NCBI RefSeq assembly: GCF_000828655.1
Contig: NZ_AP014509.1
Span: 744,001 to 808,000, forward strand
From: Thermotoga caldifontis AZM44c09
GTDB lineage: Bacteria > Thermotogota > Thermotogae > Thermotogales > DSM-5069
Reading direction: 5' to 3'
Length of the DNA stretch: 64,000 nucleotides
The position numbers and the translations under genes were made by a program. Under the pieces are notes generated by a model. It saw only the letters and a list, made by a program, of their open reading frames with translations. It ran no database searches and had not been told where the DNA came from. Of the stretch, positions 1-10,048 are shown piece by piece (position 1 is the first letter of the stretch; every line of letters starts with the position of its first letter).

Positions 1-2170
1 AGGCCTGTATCGACATTCTGTGCAGTGTCGGAGCGCGGTTGAGGAGCACGGTTTGCCCTTTGATGACTTCCTCCAGAACGTCCCATGCTTCAGGCATCTC
101 GCGTTCTATGATGGCTTTCTTCAGTTTTCTGGCGGTCCTGCTGCTTTCTCCACTATCTTCAAGCAGCTTCGCGAGCACGAACGGTTTGAAGAGCTCCAGA
201 GCCATCTTCTTCGGCAAACCGCACTGGTGGATCTTCAGCTCCGGACCGACCACTATGACGGCCCTTCCGGAATAATCTACGCGCTTACCCAGCAAGTTCC
301 TCCTGAAGCGACCCTTCTTGCCCTTCACGAGATCTGTTAGGGATTTCAGGGGCCTGCCGTTTCTGTCGGTGACGGGTCTGCCGATCCTACCGTTGTATAT
401 CAGACTGTCAACGGCTTCCTGGAGCATCCTCATCTCGTTTCTGATCATGACTTCAGGTGCGTTCAGTTCCAGGAACCTCTTCAACCTGTTGTTCCTGTTT
501 ATAACCCTCCTGTAGAGATCGTTCAGGTCAGTCGTTGCGAACCTGCCTCCGTCGATCTGGATCATGGGTCTCAGTTCAGGAGGTATCACCGGGAGTGCTT
601 CCAGAACCATCCATTCAGGTCTCGTACCGGATTTGATGAGACTCTTGACGATCTTCAACCTTCTCAACAGCTTCAGAGCCCTACCACTGCTCTTTGGAAG
701 CTCTGCGAGCTCGGCCTCTATCTGCGCTCTCAGTTTTTCGAGATCTATCATTTCGAGCAGTTTCTTCACGGCAGCGGCCCCGTAATGTGCTTCGATCTTG
801 CCAGGATAGAGCTCTTTGTAAGCCTCGTATTCATTCTCCGTTATGATGGAACCTACCGTCAACCCGGTTTCCTTGGCGAGTTCTTCGTCTATCCTGGTGA
901 TGGCGAGGATAGGTCTATCGTTCTCAACTTCCGTTTCCACGGTGAACTGATCGGGATAGTATTCTTGGAAGATCCTGTACTCACTCAGAGACAGATGTTC
1001 ATCTTCAAAAAGGAACCTGTCCGCGAGGTAGTCGCCAGCCTTCACCTTGTCACCATCGTTGACGTATGCGAGAGCGCCCTCGAATATGGGATACTTCTTC
1101 TCTGCCGCAACCTGTTCGATGTAGACAGATCCCGAGGACAGAACTTCGTAAGAACCGTCCTCGAGAGGTCTGACGTTCAGTTCTTTTCCAAACACGACCC
1201 GTCCTGAGGCAGGACTCTTTACGGCCTGAATCACTCCTGCGGTCCAGATCTGGTCTCCAGCTTTGACCTTCGCCCCATTCTTAACGGTGAGTCGGCAGCA
1301 GTAGGGGATGGAAAGCGTCAACGGTTGTTCTTTGCTCGTCGCGTGTGGTTTCAAAGTCAGGCTGGAAGTCAACTCATCGATCTCGACAGTTCCATCGAAC
1401 GGAGCGTAGAACGCTGGTATCTGTTTTTCGGCGACCAGGATGTCGTTCTCGGATACCTCCTGGTTGTTCTTAACCAGAAGGATCATCCCGGGGAAGAGCT
1501 GCACCTGCGATTTGACAACGTTCCTGACGGTGATCCAGGTTATGGTCCTTCCAGTGTTGGAACGCTCGTTCTTCACGCTCACTTCACCGTCTATTTCGGA
1601 TATGACCGGGGTCTTCGGGTTCTTAACTATGACCGCCTGTTCGGCTTCGAAGTCCAGAACTTTCTTGTATATGTTGTACTCCGTTTCGTATATTATGTCG
1701 CCTTCGGCGAACTGCGTCTTCTTCGAATTGGTAACGATGTAAGCCTTCTCTATGATGCGCCTGCTTCCGTAGTAGATGATGTTTTCAAGGTCCCGTGTCG
1801 GTATGTTCAGCAGAGTGGACAGAATGCTCGGTGTACTCTTCAGATACCATATGTGAACTACCGGTGCGGCGAGCTCTATGTGCCCCATCCTCTTCCTTCT
1901 GGATTCTTTCGATTCCACTCTCACGCCGCACCTCTCGCAGACCGTTCCTTCATATTTCTTGCCTTTGTACTTTCCGCAGGCGCACTCATAATCTTTCGTG
2001 GGTCCAAATATCTTTTCACAGAAGAGCCCATCGCGTTCAGGTTTGAAGGTTCTGTAGTTTATGGTTTCTGGCTTTTTGACTTCCCCGCTCGACCAGCTCC
2101 TGATCGTATCGGGGGAAGCCACACCTATCTTCACTGCGGCTATCTTCCTTTTGAAGGTGGAAATGGCCAT
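1..2170 (-). CDS. rpoC: DNA-directed RNA polymerase subunit beta' (N-terminal part, cut by window edge)
   Basis: Largest catalytic subunit of RNA polymerase. The open frame has 723 codons from ATG at 2170, preceded by a GAGGAGGG site, and runs off the window without a stop. The N-terminus has the zinc ribbon (CACGKY then CERCGVR) and the clamp region. A stretch of roughly residues 140-430, rich in beta/barrel-sandwich-type sequence, is extra relative to E. coli; such an insertion is known in Thermotogae. The last residues read [12 protein letters not shown], which in E. coli lies just before the NADFDGD catalytic motif. The Mg-binding active site is therefore outside the window. It lies 25 nt downstream of rpoB in the same operon. 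Confidence 0.97.
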   Translation of the reverse strand, partial: MAISTFKRKIAAVKIGVASPDTIRSWSSGEVKKPETINYRTFKPERDGLFCEKIFGPTKDYECACGKYKGKKYEGTVCERCGVRVESKESRRKRMGHIELAAPVVHIWYLKSTPSILSTLLNIPTRDLENIIYYGSRRIIEKAYIVTNSKKTQFAEGDIIYETEYNIYKKVLDFEAEQAVIVKNPKTPVISEIDGEVSVKNERSNTGRTITWITVRNVVKSQVQLFPGMILLVKNNQEVSENDILVAEKQIPAFYAPFDGTVEIDELTSSLTLKPHATSKEQPLTLSIPYCCRLTVKNGAKVKAGDQIWTAGVIQAVKSPASGRVVFGKELNVRPLEDGSYEVLSSGSVYIEQVAAEKKYPIFEGALAYVNDGDKVKAGDYLADRFLFEDEHLSLSEYRIFQEYYPDQFTVETEVENDRPILAITRIDEELAKETGLTVGSIITENEYEAYKELYPGKIEAHYGAAAVKKLLEMIDLEKLRAQIEAELAELPKSSGRALKLLRRLKIVKSLIKSGTRPEWMVLEALPVIPPELRPMIQIDGGRFATTDLNDLYRRVINRNNRLKRFLELNAPEVMIRNEMRMLQEAVDSLIYNGRIGRPVTDRNGRPLKSLTDLVKGKKGRFRRNLLGKRVDYSGRAVIVVGPELKIHQCGLPKKMALELFKPFVLAKLLEDSGESSRTARKLKKAIIEREMPEAWDVLEEVIKGQTVLLNRAPTLHRMSIQA

Positions 2171-2195
2171 CCTTCTTCCCTCCTCGGCGCTCACA

Positions 2196-5100
2196 TCAGA
2201 ACCTGTCGATGTCGATCTCGTTACCGTTTTCATCGTAGACTCTCACATCGAGCGCCAATCCTCTGAGTTCCTTTATCAAAACTCTGAAGCTTTCGGGTAT
2301 TCCAGGTTCTGGTATGTTCTTACCCTTGAGGATCGCTTTGTAGACTTCGTTTCGACCCCTGATGTCGTCGGATTTTATCGTGAGCATTTCGTTCAGCGTG
2401 TGGGCGGCACCGTGCGCCTCCAGTGCCCAGACTTCCATCTCCCCGAACCTCTGTCCACCGAACTGGGCCTTTCCTCCCAGAGGTTGCTGGTGAATGAGCG
2501 AGTACGGACCTGTCGATCTGGCGTGGATCTTGTCGCGGGCTATGTGAATGAGCTTCATCATGTAGATGTATCCAACGACCACAGGTTCTGCAAATGGTTC
2601 ACCCGTTCTACCGTCCCTCAGCAGAACTTTACCGGAAGGATTGTTTTCATCGTCGCCTTCTTCCAGTCCCACAGCTTTGCGCTCTTTGTACAGCCAGGGC
2701 AGGATATCGTCTTCCTTCGCTCCATCGAACACGGGTGTGGCGAACCAGCTGTTCGTCAGCTTTGCGAGCCATCCCAGGTGCGTTTCCAGGATCTGACCGA
2801 CGTTCATCCTCGATGGCACTCCGAGGGGGCTAAGCACGATCTGTACCGGCGTTCCGTCCGGTAGGAACGGCATGTCTTCTCGCGGCAGGATCTTCGAAAC
2901 GACACCCTTGTTTCCATGCCTACCCGCGAGCTTGTCTCCGACTTCAAGGGTCTTCTTGCACGCTATGTACACTTTCACCAGTTTGTTCACACCAGGACCG
3001 AGTTCCGCAACATCTTCTTTGTCGAACACCTGGACGTCGATGACCCTGCCTTCCGTTCCGTGAGGTAACCTCAACGAGGTGTCCTTAACGTCCTTTCCTC
3101 TTTCACCGAAGACGGACTGTATGATCTTTTCCTCCGGTGTCGTTTCTCCTTCTCCCTTCGGCGTGACTTTTCCAACGAGTATGTCCTGTGGCCCGACGTA
3201 CGCTCCGATCCTGACTATCCCGTTCTCGTCAAGGTTCCTCAGAGACTCCTTGGGGACGTTCGGAATGTCTGCCGTGATCTCCTCCGGTCCGAGGCGTGTG
3301 TCACGTGCCTGGGTTTCATAAACTTCTATATGAACGGAGGTAAACACATCTTCCTCGAGCAACTCTTCGCTGACCAGGATGGCGTCTTCAAAGTTGTAAC
3401 CTTCCCAGGACATGAACGCGACCAGAACGTTGCGTCCAAGCGCGAGCTCACCCATGTCTGTTGCCGGCCCGTCGGCTATGACCTCACCCTTTTTAACCCG
3501 ATCGCCGACGTTCACAATGGGTCTCTGGTTTATGACCGTGTCCTGGTTCGTTCTGACGAACTTCATCAGCCTGTATTCATCAAGCACTGGCGCACCGTTC
3601 TTGTACAGGGGATTACCTTTCTCGTCGGTCCTGTGTATGACGATCCTTCTCGCATCAACTTTCTTCACGATGCCATCATGTTTGGCGGTGACCAGGTAAC
3701 CAGAATACAGAGCCGCTTCGTGTTCCATACCGGTGGCGACGAACGGTGCCTCAGGTTTCAGCAAAGGCACAGCCTGTCTCTGCATGTTCGAACCCATGAG
3801 CGCCCTGTTCGCGTCGTCGTGCTCCAAGAAGGGTATGAGAGAAGTCGAAACGGAAACGATCTGCTTCGTGGATACGTCCATGAACTGGACCTTTTCTTTC
3901 TCAACGTAGAGGATCTTCTGCATGTACCTGGCAGGAACCCTGTCTTCAATGATGTTTCCGTTTTCATCGACCTTGACCGTGCACGGGGCGATGTAATAGT
4001 GTTCTTCCTCGTCGGCCGTCAGATAGACTATTTCGTCGGTGACCTTACCCTTTTTCACTCGCCTGTAGGGGGTTATCAAGAAACCGAACTCATCGACCGT
4101 TGCGTAGACGGCCAGTGAAGTGATGAGACCTATGTTCGCTCCTTCGGGTGTTTCGATCGGGCACATTCTTCCGTAGTGGGAATGATGGACGTCGCGGACC
4201 TCGAACCTCGCCCTCTCCCTCTTCAAACCGCCGGGTCCCACAGCGGTCAGCCTTCTTTTGTGCGTCAGTTCGGCGAGTGGGTTCACCTGTTCCATGAACT
4301 GCGAAAGAGGACTGGTGGCGAAAAACTGATTGATACCCGCGATGATCGTTTTTATGTTGATCAAGCTCTGCACGGAAATCTTGTCCAGCGAGTTGTAAAG
4401 GGTGAGCCTCTCCTGGATGAGGCGCTGCGCCTTCGAGAAAGCCCTTTCGAATTCAAGCTTGACGAGTTCCCCAACCGTTCTCACTCTCTTGTTACCAAGG
4501 TGGTCCTTGGTGTCCATTATCTCCGGATTTTTGCTCACTTCCAGCAGGTATCTCGTGGCCAGAACTATGTCCAGCGGCGTGAGAACGAGATCGGTTGGAT
4601 TGTATTCCATCTGTTCAGCTTCAGCTTCGCTCATCTTCTTGACCTGGACCAGGTATTTTCGGTACGCTTGCTGGAGCTTGCGATTTATCTTGTAACGTCC
4701 AACCTGAGAGAGTTCGAACCTCTCCGGGGTGAAGTAAAGGCTGTTGAGGTAAGCCTTCGCGGCGTTCACCCTTGGGATTTCACCGGGTTTGAGTTTCCTG
4801 TAGATTTCCACGTACGCTTTGTTGGAATCCACTTCTCCGTAAGTACTGTTGAGTTTTTCCAGCGTTTTCTGTGCCGCCGGGTGTGCTCTGACAATGGTTG
4901 TGATCTTGGATTCTAAGATAGCCTTGGCGGCGTGTTCCGTGAGTACTCCGCCGCGTTCGACGACCTTTTCACCGTTGATGCTCACATCTTCGAGTACGAT
5001 CGAACCAACGGCTTTCATCATCGTGTATTCGTCGTCTGCATCGATCTGTTCGGGGAAAAGATCGAGTATGTCCAGATCGTTCTCAAAACCGAGAGCCTTG

Positions 5101-5714
5101 AGCAACAGAAACAGGTTGATTCTCCTTTTTCTGTCTATTCGCGCGTAGAACATATCGTCCGCCGTGTTGTAGAGGATTTCGAGCCAGGCACCCCTCACAG
5201 GCAGGAAGTGGGCAACGTACACGGGGGCCGCAGCCTGAGTCTTGGGTATCTCATCGACGAAGTATACACCGGGTGCCCTCACGAGCTGGTTGACAACCAC
5301 ACGTTCCGCGCCGTTGATGATGAAAGTCCCGTTGTCCGTCATGTACGGGATGGAACCCAGGAACGCTTCCTCTTCTCTCATCTCTCCAGTGTTGACATCC
5401 ACAATTCTGACGGTCGCGTATATCGGTACCTGATAAGTCAATCCCTTCTGCTTGCATTCTTCTATCGTGGCGTTTGGTTCTCCAACCCGTGTTGAAACGA
5501 ACTCGAGTATGAAACCTTTCTCTCCTTTTCTCAGATCGCCTTTATGGGGTTGTGACACTATCGGGGAGAACTTTTTCAGTATGTCCATCAAACCCTTTTC
5601 CAGAAATTCTCTGTAGGATTCGAGCTGGATGGCTATCAGGTTCGGGACCTTCAGGGCATCAACAGTGCGGCCGAACGTTAACCGTTCGCGTTTGCCGTAC
5701 ACGACTGTTCGCAT
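2196..5714 (-). CDS. rpoB: DNA-directed RNA polymerase subunit beta
   Basis: Complete beta subunit, 1172 aa. The rifampicin-pocket region ([19 protein letters not shown], then [10 protein letters not shown]), the [13 protein letters not shown] motif near residue 517 and the [11 protein letters not shown] catalytic-loop motif near residue 926 are all intact. The start [16 protein letters not shown] is typical. The length is close to the bacterial core size. It follows rplL after a 157-nt gap holding a strong hairpin, and precedes rpoC by 25 nt. It is transcribed with the upstream ribosomal protein genes, with probable attenuation in front of it. Confidence 0.98.
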   Translation of the reverse strand: MRTVVYGKRERLTFGRTVDALKVPNLIAIQLESYREFLEKGLMDILKKFSPIVSQPHKGDLRKGEKGFILEFVSTRVGEPNATIEECKQKGLTYQVPIYATVRIVDVNTGEMREEEAFLGSIPYMTDNGTFIINGAERVVVNQLVRAPGVYFVDEIPKTQAAAPVYVAHFLPVRGAWLEILYNTADDMFYARIDRKRRINLFLLLKALGFENDLDILDLFPEQIDADDEYTMMKAVGSIVLEDVSINGEKVVERGGVLTEHAAKAILESKITTIVRAHPAAQKTLEKLNSTYGEVDSNKAYVEIYRKLKPGEIPRVNAAKAYLNSLYFTPERFELSQVGRYKINRKLQQAYRKYLVQVKKMSEAEAEQMEYNPTDLVLTPLDIVLATRYLLEVSKNPEIMDTKDHLGNKRVRTVGELVKLEFERAFSKAQRLIQERLTLYNSLDKISVQSLINIKTIIAGINQFFATSPLSQFMEQVNPLAELTHKRRLTAVGPGGLKRERARFEVRDVHHSHYGRMCPIETPEGANIGLITSLAVYATVDEFGFLITPYRRVKKGKVTDEIVYLTADEEEHYYIAPCTVKVDENGNIIEDRVPARYMQKILYVEKEKVQFMDVSTKQIVSVSTSLIPFLEHDDANRALMGSNMQRQAVPLLKPEAPFVATGMEHEAALYSGYLVTAKHDGIVKKVDARRIVIHRTDEKGNPLYKNGAPVLDEYRLMKFVRTNQDTVINQRPIVNVGDRVKKGEVIADGPATDMGELALGRNVLVAFMSWEGYNFEDAILVSEELLEEDVFTSVHIEVYETQARDTRLGPEEITADIPNVPKESLRNLDENGIVRIGAYVGPQDILVGKVTPKGEGETTPEEKIIQSVFGERGKDVKDTSLRLPHGTEGRVIDVQVFDKEDVAELGPGVNKLVKVYIACKKTLEVGDKLAGRHGNKGVVSKILPREDMPFLPDGTPVQIVLSPLGVPSRMNVGQILETHLGWLAKLTNSWFATPVFDGAKEDDILPWLYKERKAVGLEEGDDENNPSGKVLLRDGRTGEPFAEPVVVGYIYMMKLIHIARDKIHARSTGPYSLIHQQPLGGKAQFGGQRFGEMEVWALEAHGAAHTLNEMLTIKSDDIRGRNEVYKAILKGKNIPEPGIPESFRVLIKELRGLALDVRVYDENGNEIDIDRF

Positions 5715-5804
5715 TTTATCACCTCGTCAGATCAACGGAGTGGAAACGCAGGGAAATGAACGAAGCCCGGGACGCAGGCACGCCTAATTATCATAGCATA
5801 AAAC

Positions 5805-5833
5805 AACCTATACCAGCTCTGCTGGTATAGGTT
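5805..5833 (-). terminator. rplL-rpoB intergenic hairpin, probable transcription attenuator
   Basis: Perfect 13-bp inverted repeat (AACCTATACCAGC / GCTGGTATAGGTT) around a 3-nt loop, in the rplL-rpoB gap. On the minus strand it is followed by a short, interrupted T-rich run (GTTTTATG). The interrupted U-tract suggests partial rather than full termination. That fits the known E. coli rplL-rpoB attenuator, which makes more ribosomal protein than polymerase mRNA. Function here is inferred. Confidence 0.7.
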
Positions 5834-5871
5834 TGATACAATCTTTTTGCAATTGAGAAAATTCGTTCACA

Positions 5872-6273
5872 TCACTTCAAAATGACCTCTGCACCGGCTT
5901 CTTCGAGCTTCTTCTTGATCTCCTCAGCTTCGTTCTTCGGAACACCGCTCTTGACCACCGCGTCGGGGCTACCAGCTTTTTCGACGAGGTCCTTCGCCTC
6001 TTTCAGACCGAGTCCGGTGATTTCCCTTACGACCTTTATCACGTTGATCTTGTTGGCACCGTGGCTCTTCAAAATGACGTCGAACTCAGTCTTTTCCTCG
6101 GCGGCAGCTGCTTGGGCTGCTGGTGCCGCTCCAGCCGCTGGTGCCGCAACGGCTGCCACCGCAACGGGTGCCGCCGCGGTCACACCGAACTTTTCTTCCA
6201 ACGCCTTAACCAGCTGTGCCAACTCCGCCACTGTGAGTTTTTCAATCGCCTCTACGATCTGTTCCACTGTCAT
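5872..6273 (-). CDS. rplL: 50S ribosomal protein L7/L12
   Basis: Stalk protein that recruits translation factors to the ribosome; 133 aa from ATG at 6273. The N-terminal dimerisation helices ([20 protein letters not shown]) are joined by an Ala/Pro-rich hinge to the C-terminal domain ([20 protein letters not shown]). A TTG two codons upstream (6279) lies only 1 nt from the GGAGGTG site, whereas ATG 6273 has a 7-nt spacer and is preferred. Only 2 nt separate it from the rplJ stop. Confidence 0.97.
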   Translation of the reverse strand: MTVEQIVEAIEKLTVAELAQLVKALEEKFGVTAAAPVAVAAVAAPAAGAAPAAQAAAAEEKTEFDVILKSHGANKINVIKVVREITGLGLKEAKDLVEKAGSPDAVVKSGVPKNEAEEIKKKLEEAGAEVILK

Positions 6274-6275
6274 CC

Positions 6276-6836
6276 TCAAACACCTCCAGCGCTTTCAGAT
6301 TTCTTTTTCTCTTCAATCGCATTGAGAACGTACACAAGTTTTCTCAGTATGCCGTTCAGCGCGAACACCATACCGTAAATTGGACCTTGGAGTCTGCCGA
6401 CGACCATCGCGTACAGCTCTTTCTTGGTGGGCAGATTGGCCAGTTCCGCCACCTGATCGCCGCTGAACGGTTGACGCTCGAGAAAACCACCTTTGAAGAA
6501 GTTCTCGAGCTTCTTTTCTTTTGCGAAATTCACAAGAAGTTTTAGTGCGTCTACGGGATCACCGTTCAGCAAGTAGAAAACTGCTGTCGGTCCTTTCAGG
6601 AATTTCTCGTACTGAGCCTCATCGTATTTTGCCGCAGCCAGGGCTATTGAAGCAAGGGAGTTTTTGACAACGGTCAGCTTGGCATCTTTTCCGAATTTCG
6701 AGTTGATCCTCCTGCGCAACTCCCTGAGCGTCGCGACGTCGAGACCGAAGAAGTTCACGAACACGAACAGGTTTGCCTTCGGAAACACTTCTTTCAGGTT
6801 CTCCAGAATCTGCCGCTTCTTCTCCTTCGTTATCAA
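6276..6836 (-). CDS. rplJ: 50S ribosomal protein L10
   Basis: Anchors L7/L12 dimers on 23S rRNA. The frame can open at GTG 6845, but AGGAGG directly abuts that codon. TTG at 6836 has an 8-nt spacer and gives [16 protein letters not shown], which resembles the start I recall for other Thermotogae L10, so it is chosen (186 aa). The globular domain ([22 protein letters not shown]) is followed by the C-terminal L12-binding helix. Expression is probably controlled by the L10 leader directly upstream. Confidence 0.95.
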   Translation of the reverse strand: MITKEKKRQILENLKEVFPKANLFVFVNFFGLDVATLRELRRRINSKFGKDAKLTVVKNSLASIALAAAKYDEAQYEKFLKGPTAVFYLLNGDPVDALKLLVNFAKEKKLENFFKGGFLERQPFSGDQVAELANLPTKKELYAMVVGRLQGPIYGMVFALNGILRKLVYVLNAIEEKKKSESAGGV

Positions 6837-6845
6837 CTGCTGCAC

Positions 6846-6990
6846 CTCCTTTCAACAAAAAGGGTCTCTTGTCACAAGAGACCCCCGCTCAACCAAAGCG
6901 CTCGCTTCCGATTCGCCTCGGTAGGCGGGGATGACCCCTTTAAGGATGTACCTACTTTCTTCGGCGATCCAGCGATTTTCCTTTTCAGAT
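6846..6990 (-). promoter_or_regulatory. L10 leader (autoregulatory mRNA structure for L10-L12)
   Basis: The gap between rplA and rplJ contains nested complementary blocks on the minus strand, including GTAGG pairing with CCTAC around an internal AAGGGG/CCCC element. An 11-bp hairpin with a U-tract follows just before the rplJ ribosome binding site. This matches the position and general form of the known L10 leader, in which the L10(L12)4 complex binds an rRNA-like fold. Outer boundaries are approximate. Confidence 0.7.
6857..6884 (-). terminator. Intrinsic terminator/attenuator inside the L10 leader
   Basis: An 11-bp inverted repeat (GGGTCTCTTGT / ACAAGAGACCC) is followed on the minus strand by TTTTTG and, within ten bases, by the rplJ Shine-Dalgarno site. 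It has the layout of a Rho-independent terminator placed to stop transcription before rplJ when the leader folds in the repressed state. That the two folds switch is inferred from related leaders. Confidence 0.72.
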
Positions 6991-6997
6991 CGATTGT

Positions 6998-7705
6998 TCA
7001 GATTTTTGCAGCTTCCAGCTCAGAAAGGTTGAGCTTCACACCAACTCCCATCGTTGACGTAATTACGGCCTTTCTGATGAACTGACCCTTGATGCCCGCA
7101 GGTCTCATGGCTGATATCTGTTTATAAGCTGAGATGAGGTTCTCCTTGAGCTTTTGAGAATCGAAAGAACACTTACCGATGGGAAGATGTATCGAGCCTG
7201 TCTTGTCGCTCCTGACTTCGATCCTTCCCATTTTGAACTCCTTCACCGCAGCTGCAATGTCGTCGGTGACCGTGTTCGATTTTGGAGATGGCATCAAACC
7301 ACGAGGTCCGAGGATTTTACCGAGCTTTCCAACCGATTTCATCATGTCCGGCGTTGCGATGGCCACGTCGAAATCCGTGAAACCTTCGTTGAGAATCTTT
7401 TCAACCAGTTCGTCTCCTCCTACGATATCTGCACCGGCCTTTTTGGCTTCTTCGGCCTTTTCACCTTTGGCGAACACCAACACTCTCACCGTTCTTCCAG
7501 TTCCGTGCGGTAAAACCACCGTCCCTCGAACTTGCTGTTCGGGTCGTTTTGGATCTATGTTCGTCGCAAGGTGGAGCTCAACCGTTTCGTCGAATTTCGC
7601 CGTTGCGTTCTTCTTAACGAGCTCGATGGCTTCATCGATGCTGTAGAATTTCGTTCTGTCCACCCTTTGTCTTATTTCAAGGTACCTCTTGGAGTGTCTC
7701 GGCAT
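6998..7705 (-). CDS. rplA: 50S ribosomal protein L1
   Basis: L1-stalk protein at the E site, 235 aa, a normal length. The start [17 protein letters not shown] and the motifs [17 protein letters not shown] and [18 protein letters not shown] are diagnostic. It lies 21 nt after rplK. L1 often represses its own rplK-rplA message, but no clear L1-binding element was identified here. Confidence 0.98.
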   Translation of the reverse strand: MPRHSKRYLEIRQRVDRTKFYSIDEAIELVKKNATAKFDETVELHLATNIDPKRPEQQVRGTVVLPHGTGRTVRVLVFAKGEKAEEAKKAGADIVGGDELVEKILNEGFTDFDVAIATPDMMKSVGKLGKILGPRGLMPSPKSNTVTDDIAAAVKEFKMGRIEVRSDKTGSIHLPIGKCSFDSQKLKENLISAYKQISAMRPAGIKGQFIRKAVITSTMGVGVKLNLSELEAAKI

Positions 7706-7726
7706 AAAGCCTCCTCCTTTTCTTCA

Positions 7727-8152
7727 TCAGTCGACTATTTCGATACCCATGCTCTTCGCCGTACCTTCGATGATCTTTATGGCGGCCTGCAGATCGTTCG
7801 CTGTCAGGTCTGGCATTTTGATCTTCGCGATCTCTTCGATCTGCTTTCTCGTAACTTTTCCTACGATCTTCCTCTTTGGTTCACCCGATCCGGACTCGAT
7901 GTTTGCCGCCTTTTTGAGCAGGAATGATGCGGGTGGTGTTTTCACAACGAAGCTGAAGGAACGATCCTCATAGACCGTCACTATGACTGGCAGAATCATA
8001 CCAGCTTTGTCTGCCGTTTCCGCGTTGAACCTCTTGCAGAACTCCATTATGTTAACGCCACGCTGACCGAGCGCAGGCCCAACTGGTGGAGCAGGTGTGG
8101 CCTTACCTGCTGGTAACTGCAACCTCACCTGTGCTACGACTTTCTTAGCCAT
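7727..8152 (-). CDS. rplK: 50S ribosomal protein L11
   Basis: Part of the GTPase-associated centre, binding 23S rRNA together with the stalk; 141 aa. The N-terminal domain has the proline-rich [20 protein letters not shown] segment and the C-terminal rRNA-binding domain has [12 protein letters not shown]. It is cotranscribed between nusG (49-nt gap) and rplA. Confidence 0.98.
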   Translation of the reverse strand: MAKKVVAQVRLQLPAGKATPAPPVGPALGQRGVNIMEFCKRFNAETADKAGMILPVIVTVYEDRSFSFVVKTPPASFLLKKAANIESGSGEPKRKIVGKVTRKQIEEIAKIKMPDLTANDLQAAIKIIEGTAKSMGIEIVD

Positions 8153-8201
8153 TCACGTTTCCCTCCTCTGTGGTTGCTGGGAACGACTCCCTCCCACGTT
8201 T

Positions 8202-9266
8202 TCATTGGATTTTCTCCACCTCAGAGACCCTCACCGTCACCGGTGTTTCCCTACCGAAGATGGTGACGGCCACCCTGAGTTCCTGTTTCATAGGATCTAT
8301 TTCCTTCACGACTCCGGCGAAGTCTTCGAACGGGCCGGAGGTGATCTTCACCACGTCTCCGACCTTTATGTCCATCTCGATGCGCACGGGCTTTACTTTT
8401 TCTTCAAACGATTCGATACCCGCAAGCCTCAGGATCGCTCTCGCTTCACGTTGCTTCAACTCAAGCGGTTGGCCACCGGATGCAACGAAATCTATTATCC
8501 CCGGAACGGTTCTGGCGAACTGCCAGGTGTCGTCGTTCATCATCATTTCAACGAATATGTAGCCTGGAAACATTCTCTTCTTTTGGGTTTTGGCTATTCT
8601 TATTTCTTTGCGTGTTCCCAGGTCCACCACTTCTACCCGTCCATTTATGCTGGAGTATATTTTCCTACCTTCGGCGAGCAGTTCCCCATTCCTGACCTGC
8701 TTGCCCTTGTAAATCTTGTTCGCGTCGAAGAGCTCGTAAGGGATGTGGTAAACATCTATCTCTCCGTTTTCGCGTTGAACTTCCACACGTTTGACACGCT
8801 CGTTCTCGACTACTTTACCATCGATCTCGCATATGTATTCGGCATCTTGCGTCAACGGCATTCCTTGTCTGATGCGTGCACCAACTTTGATACCACTCAC
8901 GAGTTTCGAACTTTCGGGTACGACGTACGTTTTGGAATATTTCTTGTCGATGGTCTCTACGGTTACCTTCCTGTAGTTCTTCACAGACACAACGGTCCCG
9001 CTGTGCCTGGCGTGAATCGCGGGTTCCTCCGCGAGAAGATCGCTCTTTTTGACGTCCGAGCCGGTTTTCACGTACAATTTCGCGTTCGGAGAAACCGAAA
9101 ACCTCTTCAAAGATTTGCCGGTTGCATCTATTATGGTTTCCTCGGGAATGACGATACGGCCAAAGAACCTCTCATAACCGGTGGATTTGATCTTGGTTTC
9201 CAAGTTCTCCTTTGCGCTTTCTTCCTGACCTGCTATAGTCCTGAGTATGTACCATCTTTTTCTCAT
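8202..9266 (-). CDS. nusG: Transcription termination/antitermination protein NusG with large Thermotogae insertion
   Basis: Processivity and pausing factor binding the RNA polymerase clamp and linking it to Rho or ribosomes. At 354 aa it is about twice the usual ~180 aa. The NGN domain begins with KRWYILRTIAGQEESAKENL and resumes with MFPGYIFVEMMMNDDTWQF near residue 235. About 185 residues of beta-rich sequence are inserted between these halves. The C-terminal KOW domain is GDVVKITSGPFEDFAGVVKE. A comparable extra domain is known in Thermotoga NusG. It directly follows secE. Confidence 0.97.
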   Translation of the reverse strand: MRKRWYILRTIAGQEESAKENLETKIKSTGYERFFGRIVIPEETIIDATGKSLKRFSVSPNAKLYVKTGSDVKKSDLLAEEPAIHARHSGTVVSVKNYRKVTVETIDKKYSKTYVVPESSKLVSGIKVGARIRQGMPLTQDAEYICEIDGKVVENERVKRVEVQRENGEIDVYHIPYELFDANKIYKGKQVRNGELLAEGRKIYSSINGRVEVVDLGTRKEIRIAKTQKKRMFPGYIFVEMMMNDDTWQFARTVPGIIDFVASGGQPLELKQREARAILRLAGIESFEEKVKPVRIEMDIKVGDVVKITSGPFEDFAGVVKEIDPMKQELRVAVTIFGRETPVTVRVSEVEKIQ

Positions 9267-9271
9267 TCACA

Positions 9272-9469
9272 TCACCCGATACCGAGTGCGCGCAGGATCG
9301 CCCTCACCCCGCCGGACAGAGCGAGGTCCAGCAGAAAGAAATAGATACCCATCACCGCAAGGATCAATATGACAACGGAAGTTGAGACCAAAAGTTCCTG
9401 CCGATTCGGCCAGTGGGTCTTCTTCGCTTCTCCCCACACTTCCCGAAAGAACTTTCTGAGTTTTTCCAC
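9272..9469 (-). CDS. secE: Preprotein translocase subunit SecE
   Basis: Small essential subunit of the SecYEG channel. GTG at 9469 follows GGAGGG by 7 nt and gives 65 aa (MEKLRKFFREVWGEAKKTHW). An upstream ATG at 9493 would run almost into tRNA-Trp, so it is rejected. It has the cytoplasmic amphipathic helix with the conserved W-P pair (THWPNRQE) and one membrane segment (VVILILAVMGIYFFLLDLAL). It sits 5 nt before nusG. Confidence 0.93.
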   Translation of the reverse strand: MEKLRKFFREVWGEAKKTHWPNRQELLVSTSVVILILAVMGIYFFLLDLALSGGVRAILRALGIG

Positions 9470-9498
9470 AGAGTATCCCTCCAGCTGGCACAAAAAAT

Positions 9499-9575
9499 TG
9501 GCAGGGCCGGCAGGACTCGAACCTGCAACCGCCGATTTTGGAGACCGGCGCTCTACCCAGTTGAGCTACGGCCCT
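9499..9575 (-). tRNA. tRNA-Trp (anticodon CCA)
   Basis: 77-nt cloverleaf on the minus strand. The 7-bp acceptor stem is AGGGCCG/CGGCCCT, the anticodon loop CTCCAAA has CCA, the T loop has TTCGAGT, and the 3' CCA is encoded. It lies between rpmG and secE in the same transcript, so mRNA processing must release it. Confidence 0.95.
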
Positions 9576-9579
9576 GCGC

Positions 9580-9726
9580 TCATTTGGTTTCGACGTGCTC
9601 CGTATGCTTGTTGCAGTTCGGACAGTACTTTCTGAGACTCAGTTTTGTTTTCTTGGTGTTGTTCTTGTCGGTGTAGTAGTTTTTATGACCACACACGGAA
9701 CACTTCAAGGCTATTTTAACTCTCAT
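9580..9726 (-). CDS. rpmG: 50S ribosomal protein L33 (zinc-ribbon form)
   Basis: 48-aa protein from ATG at 9726, starting MRVKIALKCSVCGHKNYY. Two CXXC pairs (CSVC and CPNC) mark the zinc-binding L33 variant. It sits between tRNA-Tyr and tRNA-Trp, only 4 nt from the latter. The rpmG-secE-nusG order is common in bacteria. Confidence 0.95.
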   Translation of the reverse strand: MRVKIALKCSVCGHKNYYTDKNNTKKTKLSLRKYCPNCNKHTEHVETK

Positions 9727-9754
9727 TCCTTACACCTCTTTCGTTGAAAGATGC

Positions 9755-9841
9755 TGGTGGTGAGGGGAGGATTCGAACCTCCGAAGGCAATCCGCCAGCG
9801 GATTTACAGTCCGCCCCCTTAGGCCACTCGGGCACCTCACC
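9755..9841 (-). tRNA. tRNA-Tyr (anticodon GTA)
   Basis: 87-nt class II tRNA with a long variable arm. The acceptor stem is GGTGAGG/CCTCACC, the anticodon loop CTGTAAA has GTA, and the CCA end is encoded. It is the second gene of the operon, 11 nt after tRNA-Thr. Confidence 0.95.
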
Positions 9842-9852
9842 ACCTCGCGGGC

Positions 9853-9928
9853 TGGAGCCAGCGAAGGGACTCGAACCCCCAACCTGCTGATTACAAGTCA
9901 GCCGCTCTGCCGGTTGAGCTACGCTGGC
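9853..9928 (-). tRNA. tRNA-Thr (anticodon TGT)
   Basis: 76-nt cloverleaf. The acceptor stem is GCCAGCG/CGCTGGC, the anticodon loop CTTGTAA has TGT, the T loop has TTCGAGT, and CCA is encoded. It is the first gene of the large operon, starting about 15 nt after the promoter -10 box. Confidence 0.95.
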
Positions 9929-9942
9929 CCGTGGCCCTGAAA

Positions 9943-9972
9943 ATTATATGCAAAATAACACCGAGTTGTCAA
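9943..9972 (-). promoter_or_regulatory. Strong sigma-A type promoter of the tRNA-rpmG-secE-...-rpoBC operon
   Basis: Minus-strand TTGACA (9967-9972) and TATAAT (9943-9948), both perfect consensus hexamers, are separated by 18 nt. The predicted start is about 7-8 nt upstream of tRNA-Thr. No competing promoter this good was seen further down the operon. Confidence 0.88.
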
Positions 9973-10048
9973 TGATCGACCGCAATGATTAAAATACTAC
10001 AAACCCTTACCTTTTGCTATTAAGTATTCGTTAGCTCAAAGTTGCGAT

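Noticed and set aside
3330-4916. Long plus-strand open frames opposite rpoB (262 aa and 246 aa)
   Set aside because: They lie wholly antisense to rpoB, have no ribosome sites or family motifs, and arise from the codon bias of the real gene.
8097-9344. 415-aa plus-strand open frame opposite nusG and parts of rplK and secE
   Set aside because: Antisense shadow of three certain genes, with low-complexity His/Phe-rich sequence and no recognisable domain.
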